From IMG/VR virus record IMGVR_UViG_3300035661_000011, positions 62,001 to 126,000 of that record: a stretch of DNA of 64,000 bases. The stretch is one strand, 5' to 3'. This DNA is from a virus. Below are positions 46,697-55,621 of the stretch, piece by piece. The number at the start of each line of letters is the position of its first letter. Position 1 is the stretch's first letter. The translations under genes and the position numbers were made by a program. The notes below the pieces were generated by a model that made no database searches, was not told the DNA's origin, and saw only the letters and a list, made by a program, of their open reading frames with translations.

Positions 46697-47266
46697 ATGT
46701 TTAAATCTATTCGTACAATCGCCTTACTGTATACGTTAGTCGTACTATGTTACTGGCAATCTAGTATATTGAATGCCGGTGGTTTACAAGGAATATCACA
46801 CAGTTGGTATTTCATTTTTGGTCACATAGTGGCTAGTCTGTTTATCATTTTATCATTATCAGTTTTATGGGATTTTAAAACCACAACAGCTGTTCCACTT
46901 CAATACCACGATACACTTTATAAAAGTTTTGGTTTAATGTTTCCCTCTGTTGAAAGAGGACACTGTGTAATTAGTGAACAGTATTTCTCTTCTGATAAAT
47001 GGACTGTTACATTAGAACATCAATTTTATCATATTTACAATGGTGCATTTAGTGTACGTGTTACGATTGCATACACTGGTGCAATTGATATACAGTGTGA
47101 ATTAACTGTCAATGAATGTATGTTACCCGAAGCGTCAATTAACACACTAGGTCGTAGCGTGTACATGTACGTAGTACAGTGTCCATTTCGTACACGTGAA
47201 GAGTTTGATGTATTATTGCGTGAAAAATGTATAGAGTATTCTCTACCACCAACAAAACTTAAATAA
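46697..47266 (+). CDS. Two-pass membrane protein, 189 aa
   Basis: ATG at 46697 has AAGGAG 7 bp upstream; an upstream in-frame start at 46613 would lie before the promoter. Two hydrophobic helices (residues about 7-27 and 42-64) form a hairpin, followed by a soluble beta-rich domain of about 120 residues. The topology suggests an inner-membrane protein with a cytoplasmic domain. Early expression hints at membrane remodelling or superinfection exclusion (inference). Not recognised. Confidence 0.5.
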   Translation: MFKSIRTIALLYTLVVLCYWQSSILNAGGLQGISHSWYFIFGHIVASLFIILSLSVLWDFKTTTAVPLQYHDTLYKSFGLMFPSVERGHCVISEQYFSSDKWTVTLEHQFYHIYNGAFSVRVTIAYTGAIDIQCELTVNECMLPEASINTLGRSVYMYVVQCPFRTREEFDVLLREKCIEYSLPPTKLK

Positions 47267-47289
47267 AACATTTATAATAAGAGGTTATT

Positions 47290-48975
47290 ATGCCACAAAA
47301 AACAGTTACATTAGGGTTGAACAAAGAAAACATGATTGGCGCATTGAAAAATTCATTTACTAATAAGGAAACGTTCCTTGGTGAATTGATGCAAAATGCA
47401 CGTCGTGCCGGTGCAACAAAAATCAAATTTAAGTACGACGAAGAACATAACGCACTAACTATTGAAGATGATGGTTGTGGGTTGGATAACTTTGAAACGC
47501 TTTTAACAGTTGCAGAAAGTGGTTGGTCAAAAGAAGTAGTAGAAGCGGAAAGTCCATTTGGTATTGGGTTTCTGTCTGCTATATTTTCTTGTGAAGAGGT
47601 ACAGATTGTTTCAAAGTGTGGAGTGTTACATTGTCTTACCGAAGATTTGTTGCAATTTAAACCATGTACAGTTATCCCCGAAGGTGGTATTCGCCAACCT
47701 ATAGGCACTTCAATTTTAATGGTCGGATGCACAGCACTTAAAGGCGACACTACGATTAAGAAAAGTGCTACTACGGTATTATTAAAGGCACTTCAACATC
47801 TTGCGTTGGGGTTTCCGATTCCAGTGTCGTTTAATGGGACAGAACTACCTCGTCCCAACGCAGTGGGGTCTAATTTTGTCAAAACGGAAATTGGGGATGT
47901 TCATGTCCCGTTAAATTATATTGGTGCGGAATATATGTACTACCGCCGATACCATAACTTTGTAGTTTATCTACAGGGGCTTCCTGTTGATACCCCTAAT
48001 TTAGATTACTACACGAGATCTGAATACGATAGTAAACTTAACATCGTTGTACATTTAGACTCTGCGAAGTTTATAGCTAGACTTCCGGACCGAGATAAGT
48101 TAATTAACGAACAGGAAAATATGGCGATCATACGGGCCGGTGTTCGTGAAGCTGTTCGTGAAACAGCCTTATCTTTAATAGCTGCTGGCGATTACGAAAG
48201 TGTATGCAAAAGTTTCTCAACAATTAACCACTACGACTTACTGGAACTTTATAATGAAGTTCCAATTCTTCCATGTGGAGTATTAAGTCATTTCATTAAT
48301 GGCGAGGGTGTAAATTGCGACAGTGAGAGTTTTGGCGATTGCAAAATACCAGTCTCTGAATATCTAACTCGTGAGAAAGTAAGCGGTAACACTGTTACAT
48401 CTGAGTGTGACTTTGATAAGTACGGTATGGTACACTTAGTGTATGCAAAGATGAAAAAGAAGTATATCTACACTTCGTGGTATGCTAATAAATTAGATTC
48501 CAAACACTGGTTATTCGAAGAAGCTGTAAATTTAGATAAAGAAGAGTATTCCATTAAATTAAACGGTGAAGTGTATAACACTGAATTTACTGGTGGGTGG
48601 TTGTATTGTGGTGTAACATTTTGTGATTCTTACGAGCTAACTATTGCAGGGGATACAATCGTTGTAAGTGACCTTGCATTATATTCTGGTGATGGGAGCA
48701 ACTTAATAGTCCCATCTGGTGTTACAACTGGTGACTGTATATCACAGGTCAGTAGTTTTAAAGATTATGACTCATTTCAAGACACTTCGTATTGTAACGA
48801 TGTTGCAAAATTTGAACAGTTCATGGTCACATCACGATTACGCCATGACCCAGAGAAAGCGTTTCTGGCCAACCTGAGAGAAATCGATGCAATGGCTTGC
48901 TTAAGTAACAAAACATTTACTGTGGACATTGGTGAGACAGGTAAAGTGGTCTCAGTTGTTGAAGTAAAGAAATAA
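47290..48975 (+). CDS. GHKL (Hsp90/MORC-like) ATPase, 561 aa
   Basis: The N-terminal Bergerat fold is complete: Glu32 and Asn36 in GELMQNARRAG, Asp61-x-Gly-x-Gly in EDDGCGLD, and SPFGIGF at 88-94 for the lid Gly pair. Residues 100-290 resemble a transducer domain ending with RLPDRDKL. The C-terminal 270 residues are unfamiliar and acidic. Such proteins clamp onto clients or DNA when ATP dimerises them. A GNRA hairpin ends the gene at 48984, and a GyrB-like protein is two genes downstream. The function in this phage is unknown. Confidence 0.65.
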   Translation: MPQKTVTLGLNKENMIGALKNSFTNKETFLGELMQNARRAGATKIKFKYDEEHNALTIEDDGCGLDNFETLLTVAESGWSKEVVEAESPFGIGFLSAIFSCEEVQIVSKCGVLHCLTEDLLQFKPCTVIPEGGIRQPIGTSILMVGCTALKGDTTIKKSATTVLLKALQHLALGFPIPVSFNGTELPRPNAVGSNFVKTEIGDVHVPLNYIGAEYMYYRRYHNFVVYLQGLPVDTPNLDYYTRSEYDSKLNIVVHLDSAKFIARLPDRDKLINEQENMAIIRAGVREAVRETALSLIAAGDYESVCKSFSTINHYDLLELYNEVPILPCGVLSHFINGEGVNCDSESFGDCKIPVSEYLTREKVSGNTVTSECDFDKYGMVHLVYAKMKKKYIYTSWYANKLDSKHWLFEEAVNLDKEEYSIKLNGEVYNTEFTGGWLYCGVTFCDSYELTIAGDTIVVSDLALYSGDGSNLIVPSGVTTGDCISQVSSFKDYDSFQDTSYCNDVAKFEQFMVTSRLRHDPEKAFLANLREIDAMACLSNKTFTVDIGETGKVVSVVEVKK

Positions 48976-48983
48976 CGGTATTT

Positions 48984-49017
48984 GGTATAGTGGAGACAGC
49001 AATGTCCCCACTATACC
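48984..49017 (+). terminator. 15-bp stem with GCAA tetraloop
   Basis: GGTATAGTGGAGACA pairs with its complement with one A-C mismatch. It is 8 bp past the GHKL stop and followed by TCTTTTTTA. Confidence 0.7.
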
Positions 49018-49041
49018 GGTGTCTTTTTTAGGAGAGTGCAA

Positions 49042-49113
49042 ATGAAAGAAGAATATATAAAACTAGTAAATCTTCTAACGGAATGGAATCAACATTACCA
49101 TATCCAGGTGTAG
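49042..49113 (+). CDS. Small ORF, 23 aa, possibly frameshifted gene start
   Basis: AGGAGAGTGCAA gives a very good ribosome site for MKEEYIKLVNLLTEWNQ.... A stop appears after 23 codons, while a second frame (49083-49187) continues for 34 codons with normal-looking composition. Confidence 0.35.
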   Translation: MKEEYIKLVNLLTEWNQHYHIQV

Positions 49114-49187
49114 ACTTCGTAGAAATGTACACTGGTTTATGTAGTGGTGTAGTTACTTTGAAAAAAAGTAACCTACGTAAAAGATAA
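49083..49187 (+). CDS. Small ORF, 34 aa, overlapping the previous one
   Basis: Starts ATGGAATCAAC inside the 23-codon ORF, in the +2 frame, and ends KKSNLRKR. It has no ribosome site of its own, so it may be the second half of a gene broken by a frameshift, or be reached by frameshifting. Confidence 0.25.
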   Translation: MESTLPYPGVDFVEMYTGLCSGVVTLKKSNLRKR

Positions 49188-49242
49188 AGTATTACGTAAA
49201 CAAAATAACAAACTTGAATAACAACATTTAAAGAGGTAACCG

Positions 49243-49893
49243 ATGTCAAAAAATGATATAGAGCTAGTCTGTTTTGTTAAAAGAATGCGTGTAATGAAAG
49301 ATAACAAAAGTGTAGTGCATTATTCACTCGATATATCGGTGTGTTCAACAATGAACATAAGTTCCATTTATTTACCAGCTTGCCAACTAATGTTAGAGTT
49401 AGAGTCATTGGATGAAGTAAATGAATATGTAACTCGTATTACTAATTTCTATAACAAGTTTGGAAAGATTATTGAACTTGAAGAAATCGAAGACGAAGTT
49501 GGGTTTACAGTACGTGAGAAAACACGACTACTTAACAGATCCATTGCTAGTTACAAAAGTAATGTTAAAAAGCTTTTAGACGGCACTTATATTTCTGATA
49601 AAGACTATGACTTGTTTCGTGGTTTAGTGTACACGTGGCAGATGGATGTAATTGCAGCAGCCCGTGAATCAATTGTAACACCGAATGATAAAGTCGGGAT
49701 ACACGTTCACATTGAAACCTCAGGGTTAATAAACTACCAGTTAGTAGCGACAGTGTATTCACTATTTGATGAAACAGAAAAAGCTATACGATCTGGAACA
49801 GAAGTGAATCCTGAAATCGTGTGGCATGATTTAAACAACTTCATTGAAAACGTGTATTCGTTTTATGAAGAAGACAACCGTAAAGTAGGTTAA
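49243..49893 (+). CDS. Hypothetical protein between two GHKL genes, 216 aa
   Basis: AAGAGGTAACCG precedes the ATG. The protein is acidic, helix-rich after a beta N-terminal 50 residues, with no recognised motif. It ends 3 bp before the GyrB-like gene begins and starts about 270 bp after the GHKL ATPase, so the three may act together. Function is unknown. Confidence 0.45.
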   Translation: MSKNDIELVCFVKRMRVMKDNKSVVHYSLDISVCSTMNISSIYLPACQLMLELESLDEVNEYVTRITNFYNKFGKIIELEEIEDEVGFTVREKTRLLNRSIASYKSNVKKLLDGTYISDKDYDLFRGLVYTWQMDVIAAARESIVTPNDKVGIHVHIETSGLINYQLVATVYSLFDETEKAIRSGTEVNPEIVWHDLNNFIENVYSFYEEDNRKVG

Positions 49894-49896
49894 TAT

Positions 49897-50502
49897 ATGT
49901 CATTAATAAACTCTATACAAGCCAGACCAGATATGTATGTCGGTCCAACAACATCATATGAATCTGTTGGAAACGTTATCATGGGAGTAGTTGAACATTC
50001 AGTTTTAAGAAACCATGATATGGACGATCTGAAAATTACAATTACGTTAAACCATGACGGCATACACATACATGACAACGGGTGCACGTTACCTGTGAAG
50101 TTAGATGAATCAGTTGGTTTGTCTATGGCGGAGTTAATGCTTACCACCAATAGATTCAGTAGCCCAAAAGATGAAATTTATTGTTTACAAGCAGCTGTCG
50201 CTTTGTCGAGTACGCTTTCCATTAAGGTACACATTGGAAAGTACACATACTGTCAATCGTACGCCAAAGGTTATCCAAATGCACCACTTGAATATCAAAC
50301 TGGTTCTTTAGGAAGTAGCAACGTTAAAACTGCTACAGACATTACATTTGTCCCCTGTAAAAACTATTTCGGCTGTGAATGGCACTGTACCGCTTTACTT
50401 GACTATTTAAGTTCTGAGATTGACATCTTAATTGGTCCACTTAAGAGTGTAACTGTAGATGTGTGTCTGGTAACCAAATCAACAATTAAATCTGGTCGTT
50501 AA
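49897..50502 (+). CDS. Stand-alone GyrB-like ATPase domain, 201 aa
   Basis: Residues 10-16 read RPDMYVG, the hallmark of the start of type II topoisomerase ATPase domains (RPGMYIG). Residues 57-67 read HIHDNGCTLPV, matching the DNGRGIPV box. The usual Glu-Asn pair helix is poorly conserved (VVEHSV) and no transducer or toprim domain follows, so ATP hydrolysis is uncertain. It could be a decoy or regulator of host gyrase/topo IV, or a partner of the GHKL ATPase (inference). Confidence 0.55.
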   Translation: MSLINSIQARPDMYVGPTTSYESVGNVIMGVVEHSVLRNHDMDDLKITITLNHDGIHIHDNGCTLPVKLDESVGLSMAELMLTTNRFSSPKDEIYCLQAAVALSSTLSIKVHIGKYTYCQSYAKGYPNAPLEYQTGSLGSSNVKTATDITFVPCKNYFGCEWHCTALLDYLSSEIDILIGPLKSVTVDVCLVTKSTIKSGR

Positions 50503-50506
50503 CAAC

Positions 50507-50538
50507 TGAGTGACATACACGCCTGTGTATGTCACTCA
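50507..50538. terminator. 14-bp stem-loop after the GyrB-like gene
   Basis: TGAGTGACATACAC and its exact complement enclose GCCT, 4 bp past the stop. A T-run at about 50564-50572 lies further on. Confidence 0.65.
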
Positions 50539-50595
50539 TCGTAATCGTGTGGACTAAACACTTCTTTTTTTTTTACACACGACAAGGATACAGAT

Positions 50596-51789
50596 ATGCC
50601 TCTCCTTAAATACGACCGTACAGGAATAGCTTCTACTAATTTTGTACCAAACGAATCACATCCTGTTAATCTAACACCAGGTTTTATAATAGCCACAGAA
50701 CAAGGGTTCTTCTATACACAGTCGTTAAAAGTGGTATCGATGCCAACTAACACTATGTTAATTCGTGGAAAGGATTATATTCTAATTGGATTCTCTGCTA
50801 CAGTTACAGAAACCACTGGACTCGAAGTACACGCTGGTATACAGTTAATTAATGAAACCTTGAGTGGTACAGTAGAACTTACTTATCAAGCCGTAGGTGG
50901 ACTTATAGGTGCTTCCAATTCACTAATTTACGATTTAGTAGAACAGCTAAAACATAAACCAACCGAATTGGAATATAGTCAGATTACTAATCTACCAGAT
51001 ATGTTTCCTCCAGCTGACCATCTACATGACATAATGGATTTAGATGGAGTCACTGCAATCGTCCATTATGCGAGAGATATAGTTGAAGCTTTGTCAGGTA
51101 GACGTGCTCCAATTCAATCTGGGTTAAATGCTTTAACTATGATTAATAATCAGAATAAAGTGATAGCTGAGTTACTAAAGCGTCTAAATGACATGGAGGT
51201 TGTCCAGTCTACACTGGTGCAAAGTGGTGGAACTGTGATTGGTGTACAAGGTCCTATTGGTCCTAAAGGAGACCCTGGTGTCGGTACGCAAGGTCCAGCT
51301 GGGCCTAAGGGTGATCCAGGGGTTGGTATACGCGGTCCAATTGGACCACCAGGAATAGTTGACAACTACCATTTAGCAGATGCACTTAATGTACAGTTAA
51401 TAGACTTAATTCCAAATGGTGGGATTACAGCTAACGACACACTGTTTACCGCTATCCAAAAGTTAGTATCACACCTTACACCTACAACAAATATATTCAC
51501 TATAGTACCACCAAGCTTTGGGTTCCCAGTTAATATTGGTGACACTATGACAAACCCAAATATATTATTATCTGGTGTAACTAACACATTGAATTTACCA
51601 CAAAGCGTAAATGTAACACCTGTAACAAACGTTTCGTATGGAACACTAACACTTACCGCCAGTGGCGGATTTACGTATATTAATAACCCGTCTATTAGCA
51701 CACCTCATATAGACGATACATTTACATACGAAATACGAGACTCTATTGGAAATATAACACATCGCACCGTAAACATAAACCTTTTATAA
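50596..51789 (+). CDS. Collagen-like tail fibre with shared adaptor, 397 aa
   Basis: The N-terminal 115 residues are the adaptor also found in the minus-strand fibre region (DRTGI, PNESHPV, GFFYTQSL, KDYILI, LTYQAVGG). Residues about 215-255 are Gly-x-y triplets rich in Pro and Lys (GPIGPKGDPG), a collagen-like rod. A beta-rich C-terminal part (about 290-397) would be the tip. This copy lies 10 kb from the other adaptor genes and on the other strand. Confidence 0.65.
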   Translation: MPLLKYDRTGIASTNFVPNESHPVNLTPGFIIATEQGFFYTQSLKVVSMPTNTMLIRGKDYILIGFSATVTETTGLEVHAGIQLINETLSGTVELTYQAVGGLIGASNSLIYDLVEQLKHKPTELEYSQITNLPDMFPPADHLHDIMDLDGVTAIVHYARDIVEALSGRRAPIQSGLNALTMINNQNKVIAELLKRLNDMEVVQSTLVQSGGTVIGVQGPIGPKGDPGVGTQGPAGPKGDPGVGIRGPIGPPGIVDNYHLADALNVQLIDLIPNGGITANDTLFTAIQKLVSHLTPTTNIFTIVPPSFGFPVNIGDTMTNPNILLSGVTNTLNLPQSVNVTPVTNVSYGTLTLTASGGFTYINNPSISTPHIDDTFTYEIRDSIGNITHRTVNINLL

Positions 51790-51793
51790 ATAG

Positions 51794-51829
51794 ACAATGA
51801 CACTGCCAGTTAACTGGCAGTGTCATTGT
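51794..51829. terminator. 36-bp perfect palindrome after the collagen-like fibre
   Basis: Arms ACAATGACACTGCCAGTT folded at GTTAAC, 4 bp past the stop and followed by AGTTTTTATTT. Confidence 0.75.
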
Positions 51830-51883
51830 AGTTTTTATTTATAGGTGTCAACGATAGTGTATACTACAAAAATAGGAACTGAT

Positions 51884-54355
51884 ATGTCACACTCAATGGT
51901 AATTGATTCAATCTACTTAAAAGGTTATAAACCTTTAGTGTTGAATAATGTAAACTCTATACAAATTGCTTTTAAATCAGTGTTAACTTTAATCTTAGGA
52001 ACTAACGGTTGTGGTAAATCTTTTTTACTGAAAGAGTTAACGCCTCTACCAGCAACGCCAGTTATGTTTATGGATAAAGGTGAAAAACATATACACATTA
52101 GTTACGGCGGAAATAGTTATGTTTTATCATCATACGTTGGTAAAAGTGCTAAGCACACATTTGTAAAAAATGGAGAAGTGTTACATTCTTTAGCTACTAC
52201 ACGTGTACATACTCAACGGGTAATTGAAGAATTTAACTACACCAATAACATTCATAAATTGTTAATTGGAGATATGATGTTTACGCAGATGTCTCCACAG
52301 GAACGTAAAGATATATTAACGTTGATAAACCCATTATCGTTAAACTACGCCTTAGCGTTCCACGATGATTTAAAAGAACAAATTAGGGATACCAAAGTGA
52401 TACTGAAACATATCACTATCAAAAACGCAAGTGCTAAAACTAAATTAAAAGAATTAGATTTACCAGATAATTTAACAGAAGTGAAATCTGATATTGAATC
52501 AGAAATTAGCGATATGTTACCATTCTCAGTAATTGATGTTAAACGAGAAGGCGGTATGCCATTATCTGAAATGCTATATCAAGCAGACCAATATAGAAAA
52601 CAGTTTGCTAAAAAATACGACAATAGAAGAGTGCCAGTTGAAAACATTAATTCAATTGAAGACTTACGTGACTATATCGATTCTTTAGATAAAGATTTAG
52701 CCGTTACACAATCTGAAATAAACACTTTAGCGAATGAACTATATTCTTTAAATGAAGTAAGTGCTGAGTTAGCAAACAGTGAAATGTCGAAAGTTGAGTT
52801 AGAAACTAAAGTTAAACATTTTACATTCGAATTAAAACACGACTACCAAATTGCTGCTCTACACTTCAATGACCATCTAAGGCTCATCAGTGGGTTAGAA
52901 CACATAGAAACCTCCTTAAACGAGATGTACGGATGGATACCAGATGAATATATCAGTGTGGAAGACCGTCCGACTATCCGTACGAGACACACCAATGTAA
53001 TTTCTAACAATTCACATCTGTTAAAAAAACTAGATGGGTTAACTGAAAAGCTAGGACATTACAATGACCCAGACTTAATGGTAGGTTGCCCTAAATGTGA
53101 TTTTGTATTTAGTAAATCAGGTGAAGATGTAGAGGTGATTAAATCTCGTCTTAAAAGACAAATACAGGAGACAGAATTTAAGTTAAAGGAATTTCCTGAA
53201 TTAATAGAAACGTACAGTGTGTTGGTTGAACGTATTTCAATTATAGAAAACGCTGAACAACTGTTACTTAAGTTAAAGCGTAGTACCCATGAATGTTTCA
53301 ATTTTTGGACTATGTTTAATGACGATAGCGATATCTTATTTAAGCGTGACATTACCATTGGTAAACTACACGGCTATATCTTAGATGTAAAATACTCGTA
53401 TGAAAAATCATGTATAGAGACTGAGTTAGAGCAGTGTAATAAAGTGTTGAAGTTGTACGACTTACATGGAAATAAAGCTAGTATACGTATATGTGCATTA
53501 ACTAACACACTCGAAGTAAAACGTAAACATCTTTCTAAAATACAAAATCAATTACACGAGTGTAAAAGTTTACACAAATACATTGGGTATTTTCAAAACA
53601 TTTCTAAATCATACGACGAATTACAAGTCGCTATTAAAGCTAACGTATTAGACACAATAGACCGTTCTATTAAGAATAAATCATCAAGGAGATTAAGTTC
53701 GCTATACGGTAAACTAGGTGAGTTAAATGAATCTGCAAATATGTTAAATCATTTAACATCAGCTATTGAAGAATTGGATGTAGAACAACATCAGTTAAGT
53801 GAAAAACTTAAAAGTTTACTCACGGCAGAAGAACTAATCTCTCCAAATAAAGGTTTTATTGCATCTCAGATGAAAGGTTTTATTACCAATTATATTTCCA
53901 GAATCAATAAAGTATCGAATCAGGTGTGGACGTATCAGTTAGAGTTATCCCCTTGTTCTTTAAATAATGGTGTTTTAAACTATGTTTTTCCATTAAGTGT
54001 TAAAGGTACTATAGTGCCAGATATTGTAGAGACTTCTAAGAGTCAGGAGGAAATGGTTAACCTATCGTTCACTATGGTAATGCGAGATTTCTTAAACCTT
54101 GGTCAGTATCCATTGTACTTTGATGAAACCGGAGCTAAATTCGATGACACCCATAGACACAACCTTATAAACTATATGAAATCACTTATTGCTTCGGGTA
54201 AGTGTAGTCAAATGTTTTTTATTAACCATTACGATAGTGTTTTCAGCGCATTCAGAAACACTAATACGGTTGTATTAGATGCTGCTAATGTAACAGTGTC
54301 ACAACCATATAACCAGAATGTAACATTTAATGAGGAGTACAACCCTCAGTATTAG
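51884..54355 (+). CDS. Rad50/SbcC/gp46-like recombination ATPase, 823 aa
   Basis: ATG at 51884 (AGGAACTGAT upstream) is preferred over GTG at 51845. The Walker A GTNGCGKS is at residues 39-46. Long helical arms carry a CPKC zinc-hook at Cys402/Cys405. A signature-like SKSQEEMVNLS and the Walker B LYFDETG lie near residues 720-748, followed by an 'INH' switch His. This is the layout of Rad50 and T4 gp46, which drive end resection with a nuclease partner (Mre11/gp47). No such nuclease was seen in the window. It acts in recombination-dependent replication. Confidence 0.7.
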   Translation: MSHSMVIDSIYLKGYKPLVLNNVNSIQIAFKSVLTLILGTNGCGKSFLLKELTPLPATPVMFMDKGEKHIHISYGGNSYVLSSYVGKSAKHTFVKNGEVLHSLATTRVHTQRVIEEFNYTNNIHKLLIGDMMFTQMSPQERKDILTLINPLSLNYALAFHDDLKEQIRDTKVILKHITIKNASAKTKLKELDLPDNLTEVKSDIESEISDMLPFSVIDVKREGGMPLSEMLYQADQYRKQFAKKYDNRRVPVENINSIEDLRDYIDSLDKDLAVTQSEINTLANELYSLNEVSAELANSEMSKVELETKVKHFTFELKHDYQIAALHFNDHLRLISGLEHIETSLNEMYGWIPDEYISVEDRPTIRTRHTNVISNNSHLLKKLDGLTEKLGHYNDPDLMVGCPKCDFVFSKSGEDVEVIKSRLKRQIQETEFKLKEFPELIETYSVLVERISIIENAEQLLLKLKRSTHECFNFWTMFNDDSDILFKRDITIGKLHGYILDVKYSYEKSCIETELEQCNKVLKLYDLHGNKASIRICALTNTLEVKRKHLSKIQNQLHECKSLHKYIGYFQNISKSYDELQVAIKANVLDTIDRSIKNKSSRRLSSLYGKLGELNESANMLNHLTSAIEELDVEQHQLSEKLKSLLTAEELISPNKGFIASQMKGFITNYISRINKVSNQVWTYQLELSPCSLNNGVLNYVFPLSVKGTIVPDIVETSKSQEEMVNLSFTMVMRDFLNLGQYPLYFDETGAKFDDTHRHNLINYMKSLIASGKCSQMFFINHYDSVFSAFRNTNTVVLDAANVTVSQPYNQNVTFNEEYNPQY

Positions 54356-54365
54356 GAGAGAGTTT

Positions 54366-54617
54366 ATGTCAGATACACAAGACAAAATACCACTTAGTTC
54401 GTGGCTTAAAGTAGCAGTTAACGTAGTTATTTCTAGTGTATACATAGTGGTGTTATTAGCACTAGTGTGGATTTGTGGTGAATACTTTTACTATAAACTC
54501 ACATCGTATCAGATTACACTGAGTCCAGTTACTTTAGTGCTACTCTGTGTACTGTGCTATGTGTACGGTTATTTACACCATAAAGCTAAAGTAGCAGCTT
54601 TACAGGAGGATGCATGA
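54366..54617 (+). CDS. Two-pass membrane protein, 83 aa
   Basis: GGAGAGAGTTT precedes the ATG at 54366; the longer frame from 54330 overlaps the ATPase gene. Two hydrophobic helices (about 14-37 and 50-68) are joined by a short loop, N- and C-termini polar. The stop overlaps the spike gene start by ATGA. Size and topology fit a holin, but its coupling to a spike gene is odd for one, so the role is open. Confidence 0.5.
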   Translation: MSDTQDKIPLSSWLKVAVNVVISSVYIVVLLALVWICGEYFYYKLTSYQITLSPVTLVLLCVLCYVYGYLHHKAKVAALQEDA

Positions 54618-55510
54618 ATGTAGAAGATGAGCTAGAGATGCTAAAAAGAGCAGTTGGGAAACTGACGGAACAATTAGCATCTCACCATGATAGATTAGAA
54701 GCTCAAGAAAACCCATCTACCGCATTAAAGTTTATAGGTGTGGGTACAGTTGTAAGTGATAAAAACGATGGGTCTAAAAACCTCATGGTACATTTACAAG
54801 AAGACTTTCCAACTGTGGAGGGGGAAATTTCTCCTCTACATCAATCTACAGAATATGTCGGTAAAGATTTACATGGAAACGAATATAAACACACTCTACA
54901 ACATAACACGTCAGTTAAGTGTATTTGGAAAGAAGTACCTAATAGATTAACTGCACCGGACATTCGTCAAGGTGAACAAGTTGAAGTTTATCAGGCTGGT
55001 GATGGCGATAAGTTTTATTGGTCTGAGATGGGTAGACAGAAAGGTTTACGTAGAGCAGAAAGAGTGTGCTATGCATTTAATGCTAGTGGTGCCGATACTA
55101 GTAAAGATGAACCTATAATCCCACATAACCAGTATACAGTTGATGTAAACCCAAAAGGTGGAAACATAACGGTTTCCACCTCAAAAGACAACGGTGAACA
55201 CTGTAAGTATACTACGCAAATGGATGGTAAGGAAGGACATTGGTTAATTGAAGATGATTTAGGTAACCATTTCAGTATTGATAGTAAGTTAGCCAATATA
55301 CTTTTTCAGACGGCTAAGGGCGGTTTGATATCTGCTGTTGGAAAAGACGTAGTTTTAAAAGGGGGGACTTTACATTTAGATTTTGAAAGGATTGTGTTAA
55401 ATGGTGTAACTGAAGTCACAAAAGAGCTTACGACAAAAGGCGTTAAAAATAGTGGAGATATTAAAACTGATACACTTGGTAGTATACCTCTAGGTAATTA
55501 TAAACATTAA
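54614..55510 (+). CDS. Baseplate central spike (gp5/gpV-like), 298 aa
   Basis: GGAGG lies 5 bp upstream. After a short N-terminal coiled segment comes an OB-fold-like domain (about 35-160) including 'RQGEQVEVYQAGDGDKFYW'. The C-terminal 120 residues alternate short strands (ITVSTSKDNG, NHFSID, LHLDFERIVLNG), the pattern of an intertwined beta-helix needle. There is no lysozyme domain, unlike T4 gp5. It would plug the hub encoded at 10086. A 38-bp palindrome follows. Confidence 0.65.
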   Translation: MNVEDELEMLKRAVGKLTEQLASHHDRLEAQENPSTALKFIGVGTVVSDKNDGSKNLMVHLQEDFPTVEGEISPLHQSTEYVGKDLHGNEYKHTLQHNTSVKCIWKEVPNRLTAPDIRQGEQVEVYQAGDGDKFYWSEMGRQKGLRRAERVCYAFNASGADTSKDEPIIPHNQYTVDVNPKGGNITVSTSKDNGEHCKYTTQMDGKEGHWLIEDDLGNHFSIDSKLANILFQTAKGGLISAVGKDVVLKGGTLHLDFERIVLNGVTEVTKELTTKGVKNSGDIKTDTLGSIPLGNYKH

Positions 55511-55512
55511 CT

Positions 55513-55550
55513 GTATGTCCACTGTGTAGTTAACTACACAGTGGACATAC
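55513..55550. terminator. 38-bp perfect palindrome after the spike gene
   Basis: Longest palindrome in the window: GTATGTCCACTGTGTAGTT and its mirror, beginning 3 bp past the stop. Confidence 0.75.
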
Positions 55551-55567
55551 TAGCCGCTATCATTTGT

Positions 55568-55587
55568 GGCAGAATTATCATTCTGCC
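55568..55587 (+). promoter_or_regulatory. Leader hairpin GGCAGAAT-TATC-ATTCTGCC
   Basis: Eight-bp perfect stem just upstream of the gene at 55622. The preceding CGCTATCATTT (55556-55566) could be a weak member of the early promoter family, judged by its TATCAT core and spacing to the hairpin. Confidence 0.4.
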
Positions 55588-55621
55588 GTCTATTTACGTA
55601 TAACGTCATTGGGGTAAATTC

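Noticed and set aside
51150-51372. Pro/Gly-rich minus-strand frames
   Set aside because: Shadows of the collagen-like repeat of the fibre at 50596.
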